In this document: piece after piece, positions 13,451 through 25,548 of the stretch | How the letters are laid out: each line of letters starts with the position of its first letter | Position numbering within the stretch: the stretch's first letter is position 1 | From: Malus domestica | Lineage: Eukaryota; Streptophyta; Magnoliopsida; Rosales; Rosaceae | Assembly (NCBI RefSeq): GCF_042453785.1 | Contig: NC_091672.1 | Location: 811,001 to 875,000 of the forward strand | DNA: 64,000 nucleotides | Direction: 5' to 3' | Notes under the pieces: generated by a model | Told to the model about the DNA's origin: nothing | The model's database searches: none | What the model saw: only the letters and a program-made list of their open reading frames with translations | Made by a program: the position numbers and the translations under genes

Positions 13451-13489
<39 letters not shown>
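13451..13489. repeat. GA microsatellite in leader exon
   Basis: About 19 uninterrupted GA dinucleotides, read as CT in the ankyrin-RCC1 transcript. It lies in the putative first noncoding exon. The A' copy near 27847 has only about six units. Confidence 0.95.
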
Positions 13490-13493
<4 letters not shown>

Positions 13494-13621
13494 ATTTAAA
13501 GGAGCTCTTGCTGTGTTGCGTTCTGTTCTGAAAAGAAACTGAAAGGCATAAACGCTTCTGAGAGAGAGGAGAGAACCGATTCTTTGAACTAGAAGGGCAT
13601 TTTGGGGATTAAAATTGTTGG

Positions 13622-14813
13622 GTGAAGAAAAATGTGGTGGTTCTTGGATTTGACGGAGATGGCGTTGGCGCGTGTGCTTGCGAGAGAGAGTTGGGTGGTC
13701 TCATGAGCTCTGTTCCGTTTATTGTACGAAACATATTTCTCGCACGCTGAAAATTTTGGACTGGATCTTTCCATTTATTTTGTTCTTATTATTAAAACTC
13801 AAAATTTTCAAACTGCTTTTATTAGTTTTTTTTTTTTATAAAAATTAATATAATATATTAATGTAACTTAATCGGACGATTATTCAAATTTATACAGTTG
13901 CAGAGAGCTTTTTTTAAGTGATTTTTTATTTATGAGAATCTTGACTAGAAGTAGAACCCCAAGTCACTATCTCCCAAAAGTATTGAAGAAATAAACGGGG
14001 CGAGAAGAAACAACTCATCACTAACCCGACCCGACCACACCTCCACGCTCAGACCACGGTTGGCGTTGGAGCCACTCGGTCACTGCAGACGATTAAAAAA
14101 AGTCACTTTCCCCAGAAAAAAAACGGAGGAGAAGGAAATTGGGACCTTTTTTTCGCTGCTTTGCCATTTAGGGGTTGGAACCCGCGAATTAAAATAATAA
14201 GTAAATTTAAAAAATAAAATAAAATCTCTACCTTTTCCCCTTTTCTCTATTGTTTTCGGCCAGCCGCTCATTTGCAGAAGAACCCCTTTTTCTGTTGAAC
14301 CAACGATCTCAAGTCTCAAACAGGTAAACATTTTTTTTTTAAATTTAAATTTAGATTTTGTTTGTTCTTCTCGCGTTTCTCTGATCTGCTTCATCAGTCT
14401 GATTTGCAATTTATTTTGTGAATTTAGATCCATGCATCATATATATCTACCACCCCATTCACCCATTTTTTTGGGTACTTAATTTTATTCACAAAGTTTA
14501 GAGCTTTGGATGTTTTCTTTCTGTTTTGGACAAAATATCTACTGGGTTGTATTCTTTCATTGTTTCTGCATTCTGGGCATTACCCAGATGAGATGATTAA
14601 TGTGTTGAATCACAAAAATTTGAAGTTGGATTTTCGTGTTGATCCAATTATCTTGGGTGGCAAGTTTACAAGCATGTATGATTGTAATCAGTGATGGGTT
14701 TGTTCAGATGCGTGGATTGAGTTATTTCAGTTCGTTTTGGTAGCAGGTTGGTTGTATTGAGGCTTATTTGCATTTTGTTTCGAAGCGAAAAATCGAAGCT
14801 TGATTTGGAAGAG
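13622..14813 (+). promoter_or_regulatory. AAPT1 promoter, 5' UTR and leader intron
   Basis: A leader exon appears to end at 14323 (CTCAAACAG before GTAAACATTT). The acceptor is probably one of the CAG sites between 14700 and 14760. A T-rich leader intron of about 0.4 kb is common in this gene family. The space between the ankyrin-RCC1 gene and AAPT1 may act as a bidirectional promoter. Confidence 0.5.
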
Positions 14814-17800
14814 ATGGGGTATATTGGGGCACATGGTGTGACTGCTTTGCATAAATACAAGTACAGTGGCGTGGATCACTCTTACACTGCCAAATATGTC
14901 TTGCAACCCTTTTGGAGTAGCTTCGTTAAAATCTTTCCCCTTTGGATGCCGTAAGTTTCTTAATCTTCTTCTCTGATTTTATTGATTACTGATTGACTTA
15001 AGTTAACTTTATATACTCTTCTCTTTGGCTTTAATTGGTGCTTTAATTGGTGGGTAAGGTCATGAGTTTTCTGGTGTTATAAGCTTTCATGTTTTGTTCT
15101 CGAATTTAGGTGCATAAGTTTTCTGTTTTAGTAGTTTCTGCTGGGTTTATCATGGATTTATGTTATTCACTAGTCTACGTTTGATACATTTATTTTAAGA
15201 ATACTTCGAAATGGACAAGCAAACATTTGTAGTTTGCACGTCGAGTTCGAGATCTTTAGCTGACTTCATGTAAATTTACAAACCCAACAATATGCAGCTA
15301 TGTTTTGCTTAGAAGATGGAATATTTCTTTTAATTGATAATGCGGACTTACAAGAATGAAAATTTATAGCATTTTTTTTCTGAGACTAGATAATATCTCC
15401 TTCATTGATTATGATTTTTAACATCACATGATTGTGATTTTTGCTGATGTTTGCTAACATTTTCCTTTTTTCCCTGGTTTCTTCCCACTCTTCCGTTTCT
15501 GACTTTTTCTTCAGGCCCAACATGGTAGAGTGACCTTTATTCCCAACTATGCTTAATCGTTTTTTCAAACTGTTGCCTTTCTATTGATGATTATGCTTTA
15601 TTTTTTTGCCAGATAACTCTAACAGGATTCATGTTCTTGCTCACATCTGCTCTGCTTGGCCATGTGAGTGGTTTTTTCTTATCATCTTTTAATTTTCTGC
15701 TGTTAGGTTTTCCTGTTTATAATGCTAATCTTTTAACTCAAGCTTCACATTTAGTTTTAGAAATGTTCACATTTATCTTTTACTCTGGTTTTGGTGTGCA
15801 TGATACTTAAAATGGGAATGTTATTACTTAGTAAGCTTCCCATTAATTTGTGTTATGTGTTTTTCCTAGATATATTCACCACGACTGGATTCAGCTCCTC
15901 CTAGATGGGTTAATTTCGCTCATGGATTGCTACTTTTCTTATACCAGGTTTGCTTAAATACATACATCCAAGCAGAGTTGCCTTTGATTTTTCTGTGGTG
16001 TCCTCTTTATTGTTACACATTGCTGTTTTATTTCTATCTTCATTGTCTCATTTTCTATCACTTTCCTGTTTTTTCACAAAAAAATCTTAGACCTTTGATG
16101 CCGTTGATGGGAAACAAGCAAGACGGACAAATTCCTCGAGTCCACTAGGGGAACTTTTTGACCATGGTAATGCACTGCTATCATGTTTTTTTTTTCTTTT
16201 ATTGCCTTTGTACATTCACAATTGAATATTGATGATTTATATTCTGGCGGATCTCAATGAATTGCAGGTTGTGATGCCCTTGCGTGTGCGGTATGTGTCT
16301 TCGTCTTTTCTGGTCATTTGGTACTCTGGAATTCAAGTTTCTTTTTCATGTTTTATATGTGCTTGTTTAGTTCGAAGCATTGGCCTTTGGAAGTACTGCA
16401 ATGTGTGGAAGATCTACTTTCTGGTTCTGGGTGATTTCAGCTGTTCCATTTTACTTTGCTACTTGGGAGTCGTAAGTTGTCCAACTGAGTTTGATTTTGT
16501 TATTAGTCATTCGGGAATATACCACCTCTTTTTTTTTTCTTGGGGAAAAGAGTGGGGGAGTGGGTTGATTCGATATGCTAGCATATAAGTTTGTTCACTC
16601 CATGACCCTGCATAGAATATTTCACATGTAAAAATAGAATGTTCTGATTTATGACTTTGTTGATCCAGTTACTTTACCAATACCCTAATCCTTCCTGCTG
16701 TTAATGGGCCCACGGAGGGTCTAATGCTGATATATTTGGCCCATTTTTTCACAGCTATCGTTGGTAAACTCCTAATTTCATTCTGCTACTCTACTTGTAT
16801 GTACAGCTTGAAGTTAACTTCTAAACCAATATCTAAAAACTCTTATTTTCTCTAAGTACATTTATTTCTTTACATTTTCAGGTTCTGAGTGGTGGGCTCT
16901 ACAATTTGGAAAGTCTTTGCCTTTTCTGAGTTGGGTCCCCATTCTTAGTGGTAAGGCCAAGCCTAATTTAGTTGATACCATACAAGTGATATTTGGCATC
17001 AAACACTACATTTTGCTAGACTTGACCGCATGCTATATTTCTGTATTTAATTTGCAGTACCTATCTATATAGAGCTCAATGTCTCTTTGACATGTACGCG
17101 GTTTGATTACCTTTTTTATATTTGTTGTGGATGAATATTTCTTTGGCTGCTTCACAACATATACTACTTCCATTGCAGTTGGTCTGAAATTTAATTCCTT
17201 TTTTTTTTTTTAACTTCAGAAATCCCAACATACAAAGCTGTGTTGTATCTAATGATAGCTTTTGCTGTCATCCCAACGCTCACATTCAAGTATGTAATTT
17301 TCTATTCCCTAATTTTTTGAAATTTGAGTCTTAACTTTCTCATGTATAATAATTCTTTCTGTTTTTTCTTTTATAACTTATTCCTGAGCTCTTAATACAT
17401 GTATCATGAATTTTTCAACTCAATTGTTATTTTTCTAATGGTTCTCTATATGGAACCTGTAAATTGTTATCCATACTACTTTTGGCATATCTGTGAAGAC
17501 TCAAGCTACAGAAGCAGGGTTGCATTGCTAACCACACATTGTGGGCATGAACTCAGAACTATTATGTTGCTATCTTCATGATCTTACTAATCTAGAAATC
17601 CTTGGGGTATGGGATTGAATTAATATTACCATTTTCTATAGATATAGCAGCAATCTGGTGTTAATATTCACATGATTTTTTTATTTTTTTTTATTTTTTG
17701 TGAGTGCCTTGGTATAGTTTACCACTTCCCCAAACTATTCATGTGTCAGAGGCTCAGAGCTCACGTATAAACTTAAGAACAGTCCTTTGAAGGCCATTAG

Positions 17801-19330
17801 ACACTTGGACCTTATGTTGGATTATGCTTGTGTGCAGTGTATCCAATGTTCATAAGGTTGTTCAAGCAAGGAAAGCAAGTATGATATTGGCACTGGCAAT
17901 GGTATTGTTTTTATCTTTCGGATTTTATGCTAGTTCTAGACACTTGATTGGCCTAATGGGTGTTTCATGTTGTTTCTTCTCAGATTTACCCTTTTGTAGT
18001 CCTTTTGGTAGGAGTTTTGGCATGGTATGTCTTTATACTTTGCGTCCACCCCTGTTTTTTTTCCTTAAAATTATTGCTATTTTTTATTTCTTTTAAAAAA
18101 TGGTTTCAATGTAGTAATAATTTATTTGCAGGGGTTACTTGTCACCAGCTGACATTGTGGGGAACTATCCACATTTAGTCGTTTTGGGAAGTGGGCTTGC
18201 TTTTGGGTACCTTGTGGTAAGATATCCGTGTTTCTTTATAACCGTATCTTTTGAAAGTGTGGTTTGTCCATCTCGAATGTAATTGCTTACTATCAGGGCT
18301 GTGACTGTGCTAGATTTCCAATGTCGTTCTAAGGGGTCTTGTAGACAACCAAATTGTTTTTTCAACCATTGTTGTTGAAAGGAAAGCTCTGTTTTGGCAG
18401 GGAAGATTGATTCTTGCGCACTTGTGTGATGAGCCAAAGGGTTTGAAAACTGGAATGTGCATGGTATGCAACAATCCCAAAACTGCTGGAAATTTACAGT
18501 CTGTTGAGTGTGTATTTCTTGAAACGCTGTAATAGCAGCATTATATTTCTCAGAATTGGTTAATATCAACAACTTCTGCATGGTTTTTTTTTTATAATTC
18601 AAGACCAGATTATATTACTAACTTCAATATTTATTATTCTGTGCAGTCATTGTTGTATCTTCCATTTGCCATTGCAAATGCACTCACAGCTAAACTGAAC
18701 GATGGGTATGTTGTATTTGATATAATGTCGTGAGCTCTTTAAGTAAAAACGGGATTCTTCTGTTCTTGATAGTCTAGATGTTTCTGATTTCTTGAACTTC
18801 CTGTGTACCTTTTTGTTGCAGAGTTCCTTTGGTTGATGAGAGCTTGGTTCTTCTTGGTTACTGTGCATTTACAGGTATGGTAATTTGTTATGAAGGTCTG
18901 CGTATTGGAAATACATGACACACTACCATTTTTATGGATGTAGTATGTACATACGAATTTCATTACACAGTACCATACCTCGTGGCTGAATTTCACTTTT
19001 CTCTGAATGCAGCGACACTCTATCTTCACTTTGCAACGTCAGTCATTCACGAGATCACAACAGCCTTGGGAATCTATTGCTTTAGGTGAGAATGTGTGTT
19101 ACATTCAAAATCGAAGCATATTACTCACCAAGTCCAAATAATTTTTTGACTAATACAGCCTGAAATTTGATTGAGCATGGTGTTCTGTGCTCATTCTTTC
19201 ACCTAGACGACAGTTTGCTTCCGTTCACCAAATTTTGTTCCTTTTCTTTGGAGTGCCAATTGATACCGTACTTTTGATCCTAACTTGCGGTTTCTTGTCG
19301 AATTACAGGATAACTAGGAAGGAAGCTTGA
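14814..19330 (+). CDS. AAPT1: Aminoalcoholphosphotransferase (choline/ethanolamine phosphotransferase)
   Basis: Eighteen exons: 14814-14950, 15515-15524, 15613-15663, 15870-15947, 16091-16166, 16268-16290, 16371-16471, 16669-16763, 16882-16950, 17220-17289, 17838-17901, 17984-18024, 18132-18216, 18401-18463, 18647-18705, 18822-18874, 19013-19085 and 19309-19330. They sum to 1170 nt, or 389 residues, the same length I recall for Arabidopsis AAPT1. The enzyme joins CDP-choline or CDP-ethanolamine to diacylglycerol in the ER, the last step of phosphatidylcholine and phosphatidylethanolamine synthesis. The CDP-alcohol phosphotransferase motif DG(x2)AR(x8)G(x3)D(x3)D is complete across exons 5-6 (DGKQAR...GELFDHGCD). 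Several hydrophobic helices follow, and the C-terminus is FRITRKEA. The start is the family MGYIGAHGV; an in-frame upstream extension exists but is not family-like. Exon 2 is only 10 nt. Confidence 0.96.
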
Positions 19331-20118
19331 GTTATGCCGGTGTCAACTTTAGGGTACCTTTTATTCTCGGTACATGTATTGTTTCGATAAATACAACATT
19401 AGAAATATTGACATTGCATCCATTTTCTCCTTTCTCTACATCTTTTCCAATTTTTGTTCCGGCCCTGCGGGCTAAGTCGAGAATGATGCAGCTCGAGCGA
19501 GGTTTTTCGTCAGTATAATTTTGTTCTCAGATGAGTGAAGAGAGTGATTAAAATCCATTTCAATTCGTTCTTGCTGTTGTATAAGATTATGTTTTGTTTC
19601 TTTCCGAATAGCGTTACGGATTTGGGCATATTTTCTCTTCCCTTTGATCCATAAGATTTGGTAATTAGGGACCTCATGTTCTCAATCTTCATTATTAAGT
19701 AGGCCTCATGTTTGACTCCTATGAACGATAAATTCGATACCTAAACCCTAGTCCTAATTTCAATTGGTCTATTGTGTGGCTTAGCTTAAGTCCTCGTCCC
19801 AATATCGTCGTTTTAAAAAACAAAAACAAAAAAAAACTTCATTTTCAATATCTTTATGCCTATATTGTAATCTTCAACGGCCTCAACCACAGCTATCACA
19901 TTTATTGTTGTAAACTGAAGGCATTCCATCATCAAAGGAGCAATCGCAACTGGCTCCTATAGGCTACAGCACAGCACATGCTTTCCCCATGTGCTTCCAG
20001 TCGTTAAACCGTTTTTCTTGTTGCTGGACGTAACAGCCAAGATTCATTAGTTGGCAACTCTAAACAACGTGATTACTTATAATCTAATCTAGTATCCATC
20101 TAACAACTAACAACTAAC

Positions 20119-20693
20119 CAGAGGCGGTGCTGAGGGGGAGCGAAAGGTGCAATTGCTCAGGGTCTCCAAATTTGAAGGGCCCCCAATTTTGGTATCTTAA
20201 ATTTATATGTAATAATGTTATATATTAGAAAAAATATTGTTATTAGCACTTTAAAATCTTATAGTGCATTTTTATAAGTGTAAATTTTTTTGTTCTTCTA
20301 AATATAAAAATTTGGAGTGCATAATGAGATAGTAGGAGTGCTAATAACAACACCTTAAAAAACGACTTTCTTTTCAATTTTATTAATTATATAATAATGT
20401 TATATATTCAAGTGAAATTCTAAAGTTAGAGTTTTTGAAGCTTTTTTTCTTTCTTTATTTGCTTGCTTAAGATTGAACTGTTTTTTATTATTTCGTGAAA
20501 GTTATGTTTGTAACTCTTTTTACTTATTTAATGACATTTGTAAACTTACAATTAATGAGTCGTAAAGGTTGTTTGGATTTAAGTTATTATTTTCTAGTAC
20601 TAATATATTGTCATACTTTTAAAATATATATCTTAAAAAGGGGCCTTTTTATAAATTTCGCACAGGGCTCCCGAAATCTCAAAGACGGCCCTG
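20119..20693. mobile_element. Non-autonomous hAT element with 8-bp target duplication
   Basis: The element begins CAGAGGCGGTGCTGAG and ends CTCAAAGACGGCCCTG, imperfect inverted ends of hAT type. It is flanked by perfect 8-bp repeats CAACTAAC at 20111-20118 and 20694-20701. It is 575 bp, AT-rich, with no transposase frame. It sits inside block B and is absent from B', so it arrived after the duplication. It hosts a nested MITE. Confidence 0.85.
20237..20350. mobile_element. 114-bp MITE nested in the hAT element
   Basis: Perfect 14-bp terminal inverted repeats TTGTTATTAGCACT and AGTGCTAATAACAA enclose an AT-rich core. A relative with the same GCACTCCAAA/TTTGGAGTGC type of ends lies at 36820-36908. 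Confidence 0.8.
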
Positions 20694-20840
20694 CAACTAA
20701 CAACCAACCACTGGCCTCGGTTTTTCCTTATCCATTTTTTTCTTCAACTTTACGTTTCAGATTTAAAATGCAACTCATCATTTTCCTCTTTCTTTGACAA
20801 AACGATATCCTAAACTTCTCTGGTTTACATAACCGCAACG

Positions 20841-21894
20841 GCGATTCGTGCCACTTTGTCCCAAAACCTTAACCTCGACCAGAGTAACCTATCGTTTAAA
20901 GAGTCTCGACAAATGGGGAACAAAGAGATGGGGAAGAAACCAAATAAATAACAGATTTCGGGAAGGGGAAAAACAAAGCGAGTCACAACATGTAACGGGC
21001 AAAACGACTGTTAGACGAATAATGCCGTCGTACTCATACAGCATGGAGTAAAACTATCTGCTATATTAAGTGAAATTTAAGCAGTAAAACAAGAGAAAAA
21101 TGGTGTAGGACAAGCACAATTGCTCTCACAAAGTCAACACTTCACAATTCAAATCTAAATTCAGAGTTTAATACACGGTGCAGCCGCTGCATTCAAATTA
21201 TCGTTCAGTCATCAACCGGAAGTGAACAGTCCAGGTCGATTCTTCCTCCATGACTCACCGTAGATGCCTGGCACGACACTATTAAAAAAAAAAACAAATT
21301 AAACCCACATACATTACGGTATTCCAATTCAACTAATGACAGTCCGTAAACATCTGGCAGATCATCTGTAAGAACACTATTAACTTGTATAGAAATAATC
21401 TGTCTAAAAATACTAGCGAAAACCTCAGAACTTTTTCAGTTTAAATTGCCACATTTCCTGGACAGTACGTAGAGGCCACAAAAACCTATCGAAATTATGT
21501 GACCGAAGGAGATATAAACCCTTCAAAATGTTCAGGTGTTTTGTTTATGGTGCTTTGAATTCAGAAACTAATTCGAGCATTTGTTAGACAGCCCGTTATG
21601 AACAGAGAGAAATTCTTCTATGCCAAAATAGATGAGTAAACTAGAGTGAAGGTATACGAACAAAACTCAACATCTATACTAGTATTAAGAAGTTGAAAGC
21701 CACAAAGGAGGCTAAACCATGAGATGTAAACTGATTCCTTTTTAAATGGCATCCCAATCCCACATTACATACTGGCTCGTGATACTATCACATCCAAAAA
21801 CATCATAGCAAAGTACATATAGTGAAGTCTAATATAACATAATGATAAGATTTTATCACCTAATGATATCGGACAAGAGAAGGATGTTAGAATG
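20841..21894. other. 3' flank and likely 3' UTR region of ssSPT
   Basis: No independent gene is recognised. A possible minus-strand spliced exon at 21278-21212 would follow a GT at the ssSPT stop. It is more simply 3' UTR or chance. Confidence 0.4.
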
Positions 21895-22869
21895 TTACCT
21901 CTTGCCAAACTCCATTAAATATCGCGACACATTGAAAAACACGAACCACAGCAACACAATGACCAAAGTATCTGTCAAGATTAAGGAACTGAAAAATGCA
22001 ATATAACAGCAGAGAGGAAGCTGGAGAACCCTAAACTAAATCTGACAAAAAATGATGGGATAATTAGTAAAAATCTTGAATCCTCATCAGTATTACTTCC
22101 TCAAAATGCATTTTTCCGGCTATTCATCAAGAGCTATAGCATTGCACCATATGGCAGATGCTGATGACCAAAAACACAATTTTTTAGGATACTTATATAT
22201 GACAGTATGGTAGAAAAAAGTAAAACAAGCTCAGAAATATGGTCAGTTCTTACTTCTCAGTACACGTTGATATGAGAAACTGCCAAAGAAGAGGCACCTT
22301 TCCAAATCATAACAGCAAGAAGAAATTTCTTACAAGCTCAAGAAAAATGCCAAGGGCCATTTGATAACTAGTTCGTTCTTAGTTTTTAGTTTTCACTTTT
22401 TGTGCTTGAGATATGAGGGAAGTATACAAAAAATGGAGGGAAGAAGAAGGTGATGACAGAGAGGTGAAGAAATAAAGAAGAAGGAATAAAACATAGTCTT
22501 GAAAGTGAACACAACTTGAAATGATTTTGGTTTTTAGTTTTGATTTTGTGTGTCTTTCCTTTTATTACATCTCTCATTTCTCCCATGTATTTCCCTCTAT
22601 CTCTACACAAAATGAAAATTACAAACGAATGTTATCAAACGTTCTTAATTGTACACTCTAGACTCACATGTTAAAGGAAATAAGTTTAATCATAAAAGTA
22701 TGTAAACCTATGTGATCTCTAAACTAAAACAAGACAAATATCAAGATGAACGAAGAAGAAAAAAAGATGTAAAACGTAGGATACTGAAGAGACAACGCTC
22801 CCACCAATCCAACATATAGAGCCCAAATGTGACATTGTAGAGATAGATCTTTCGTTGAACCCAATTCAT
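21895..22869 (-). CDS. ssSPT: Small subunit of serine palmitoyltransferase, 53 residues
   Basis: Two exons, 22869-22785 and 21971-21895, joined through a GT-AG intron of 813 nt. The protein starts MNWVQRKIYLYNVTFGLYML, then DWWERCLFNTLVIVLLWFV, and ends SRYLMEFGKR. This is the short plant ssSPT family (about 56 residues), which binds the LCB1/LCB2 heterodimer in the ER membrane and strongly stimulates condensation of serine with palmitoyl-CoA, the first step of sphingoid-base synthesis. One membrane helix spans about residues 28-44. Cys replaces the Tyr I expect after WWER. The stop TAA overlaps a GT that could act as a donor (AG/GTAACA), so a longer spliced tail is possible but unlikely. The acceptor-like TTTGTAG about 12 nt before the ATG implies a leader intron reaching into block A'. 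The frame is too small for routine gene finders. Confidence 0.93.
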
Positions 22870-23076
22870 AACTCCACAATCTACAAACAATAAGTTAAAA
22901 ATACATAAACAATGTAGAAGAAAATATACATAAGTACATCAATACAAGAAAAATATCAATTCACAGAAATTCCAGTAATATAAAATCTAGTCGGATGAAG
23001 TTGACAGAATAGCTTATAGCTTGGCTACACACACGCGCATGCACGAGTACATGTAAATGTATCTAAGATCCAACCC

Positions 23077-23114
23077 TGAATGACTGCCAAATCCATCTTC
23101 AAACATGCTAGAAT
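23077..23114. repeat. Block A', gene-proximal piece
   Basis: The stretch ACCCTGAATGACTGCCAAAT with the following CCATCTTCAAACATGCTAGAAT matches the ankyrin-RCC1 leader intron at about 12467-12508. It is cut off at a TAGAAT repeat by the 4.1-kb insertion and resumes at 27207. Confidence 0.7.
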
Positions 23115-24769
23115 ACAACAACAACAACAACAAAGCCTTTTCCCACTAAGTGGGGTCGGCTATATGAATCCTAGAACGCCATTGCACTCGGTTTTGTGTC
23201 ATGTCCTCCGTTAGATCCAAGTTTTTATTCTTCTGTTGAGATCTCCATCTAATTCTCCGTTCTCTTGCAAGATAGATCCTAGGTAGCGAAAACGGTCACT
23301 TTTTGTGATCTTCGCTAGATTGCTCCGGTCATTAGTGTGGATAAGTATATAAATGGATAGAGATAGGAAAGCAAACACAAGATGTACGTGGTTCACCCAG
23401 ATTGGCTACGTCCACGGAATAGAGGAGTTCTCATTAATTGTGAAGGGTTTACACAAGTACATAGGTTCAAGCTCTCCTTTAGTGATTACAAGTGAATGAT
23501 TTACTACAAATGACATTAGGAAATATTGTGGGAGAATGATCTCGTAACCACGAAACTTAAGTACCGGAGTGTGGTATCGTCTTGACTTGCCTTATCTGTC
23601 TCATAGGTAGATGTGGCATCTTCTCTGGAAGTACTCTTCCTCCATCCAGGGGTGGTATCTGTAACTGGTGGAGATGCACAAGGTAATGTATCAATTTCAC
23701 TTGAAGCTTACTTGTAGTTTCAGGCTTGGTCAAGCGCGATACAAACCATGTAGTAGGAGTCCCCCAAGTCGCCGAGCTAGGGTATCTGCTGAAAGAGGTG
23801 ACAGACAAGGTAAGCAATCAGAGCTCCGGCTGATTGTTCACATTCTCCCTATCTTGCAGGCAGCATGAAGGATAAAGAGAAGAAAAATGAGAAGAGATGA
23901 TATGGGATACTTTTGCTTTTGAAGAAGTAACTTTCCACAGGCTTATTCTTGAACTGGGCTGGAGGGTTTTCTGGTTTCCTCCAGAGTATAAGGCCAACTG
24001 AAGAATTTGAGGGTCAAAACAAGTCCATCAAATCTAGAGTACGTTCGACCCTGCTGATATGGGATACTTTTGCTTTTGACAGAGTAGTGGATGTATCGGC
24101 ACGTGTGCTGTTACGCTTGTCTCCACATGCTTCCTTGTATCCTTCTCACTTGCCCTAGCTGTTCCTCAGGCAGATGTGGTATCTTCCCTGGAAGCCTAAG
24201 ATGTTGAAGATGAGTACTCGAGAGCAATGCCAGGTAAGTAATTCCAGGCAGTCAGTTCCTGGCTGGAAGCTTGATTCCAAGTGCTGACTGATTGCTCTCT
24301 TTCTCCTTGTCTTGCAGGTAAAAACAAGGCCAAAGGAAAAGACAGGGAAAAAGCATGATATGGGATACTCTTGCTTTTAACCCTGATGATATAAGATATT
24401 CTTGCTCTAGTATAGCTTGTTTACAGAGGTATTATCGGGGGGAAAGAAAGCTGAAAATTTCGAAAGGCTTCGTTGGGAGTGCCCTCTCAGATAAGAGGAA
24501 GGGTTGAGCATTTTTGCAGGTCTGCCTGTCCGTTGGGGATGGATGTCGACATATATAGGAGTCTCCCTAACATCAAGTAATAATGCTATTCCTTTACCCT
24601 GCTTGGTCAGAGCACGGTAGTGGGAGCTGTCAGCTTCACATGTTTTAACTCTGTCAGAGCACTTTGAAAAAGTGGTATGTGGTATCTGGAAAGCTGATGT
24701 TGCGTGTGAAGATTACAGACAAGCTTTATCCAAGGAGATCCAGCTCTTGAAGTTGGGAAAGAGGTGCCT

Positions 24770-25548
24770 CTTCGGTTTTCGAACAAGCAATCCTGTCGGG
24801 GATCTGGCTCTCGAGATTTGGAGAACGATGCCTCTTCGATTTTTGAGAAAGCAATCCTGCTGGGGGTCTGGCTCTCGAGATTCGGAGAGCGGTGTCTCTT
24901 CGATTTTTGAGAAAGTAATCATGGTGGGAGTCTGGCTCTCGAGATTCGGAGGGCGGTGCCTCTTCGATTTTGGAGCAAGCAATCTTGTTGGGAGTGTTTT
25001 CTCGAATGTGAGTAAAGGTTGGGCATGTTTGCTAGTCTACCTTGCCACGAAGCACAGAGGTTGACACACAGGGACTTTCCAACTATCCAGCAGTGGTACT
25101 GTTCCTTTACCCTCTCTTCGATTTTTGAGAAAGTAATCATGTTGGGAGTCTGGCTCTCGAGATTCGGAGGGCGATGCCTCTTCGATTTTGGAGCAAGCAA
25201 TCTTGTTGGGAGTGTTTTCTCGAATGTGAGTAAAGGTTGGGCATGTTTGCTAGTCTACCTTGCCACGAAGCACAGAGGTTGACACATAGGGACTTTCCAA
25301 TTATCCAGCAGTGGTACTGTTCCTTTACCCTCTCTTCGATTTTTGAGAAAGTAATCATGTTGAGAGTCTGACTCTCGAGATTCGGAGGGCGGTGCCTCTT
25401 CGATTTTGGAGCAAGCAATCTTGTTGGGAGTGTTTTCTCGAATGTGAGTAAAGGTTGGGCATGTTTGCTAGTCTACCTTGCCACGAAGCACAGAGGTTGA
25501 CACACCGGGACTTTCCAATTATCCAGCAGTGGTACTGTTCCTTTACCC
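24770..25548. repeat. Tandem arrays: about 63-bp units, then 218-bp units x3
   Basis: Units starting CTCTTCGATTTTTGAGAAAG and containing TCTGGCTCTCGAGATTCGGA repeat at about 63-64 bp up to 24895. Three near-identical 218-bp units then start at 24895, 25113 and 25331. The open frames in this region are by-products of the repeats. Confidence 0.88.

Larger units (their letters stand above)
12059..13621 (-). promoter_or_regulatory. 5' UTR, leader intron and promoter of the ankyrin-RCC1 gene (duplicated block A)
   Basis: On the minus strand a leader exon with a CT/GA tract ends near 13435 (GAGGAAAAACAG before GTGATTT). A likely leader-intron acceptor (TTTGTTTCAG) lies near 12382, so the intron is about 1.05 kb. 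From about 12460 to 13621 the sequence recurs as block A' at 23077-23114 plus 27207-27962, upstream of ssSPT. Shared landmarks include CCTGAATGACTGCCAA, ATGAAAGTAAAATT, ATCACTATATCAGC, CAAAAACAGAGATAATTAGC and AGAAGGGCATTTTGGGGATT. No coding sequence is present. Confidence 0.65.
19640..20840. repeat. Duplicated block B downstream of AAPT1
   Basis: About 19640-20118 and 20702-20840 share order and words with 29690-30340 (block B'). Examples are CAATATCGTCGTTTTAAAA against GTATCGTTGTTTTAAAA, ACAGCTATCACATTTATT, the pair CATGCTTTCCCCATGTGCTTCC / CATGCTTTCTCCATGTGCTTCC, and AACGATATCCTAAAC against AACGATATTCTAAAC. A hAT element interrupts B, and a different MITE interrupts B'. The 5' edge contains the SINE-like repeat also seen at 5.8 kb. 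Confidence 0.7.

Noticed and set aside
14748-14813. Upstream in-frame start for AAPT1 adding 22 residues
   Set aside because: The family begins at MGYIGAHGV, and the extension lies near a likely leader-intron acceptor, so it is noncoding.
21212-21278. Third coding exon of ssSPT
   Set aside because: The normal stop gives 53 residues, close to the family's usual length, so the extra exon was left out of the gene model and kept only as a question.
24895-25548. CRISPR-like array
   Set aside because: The repeats are long and contiguous without spacers in a plant nuclear sequence.
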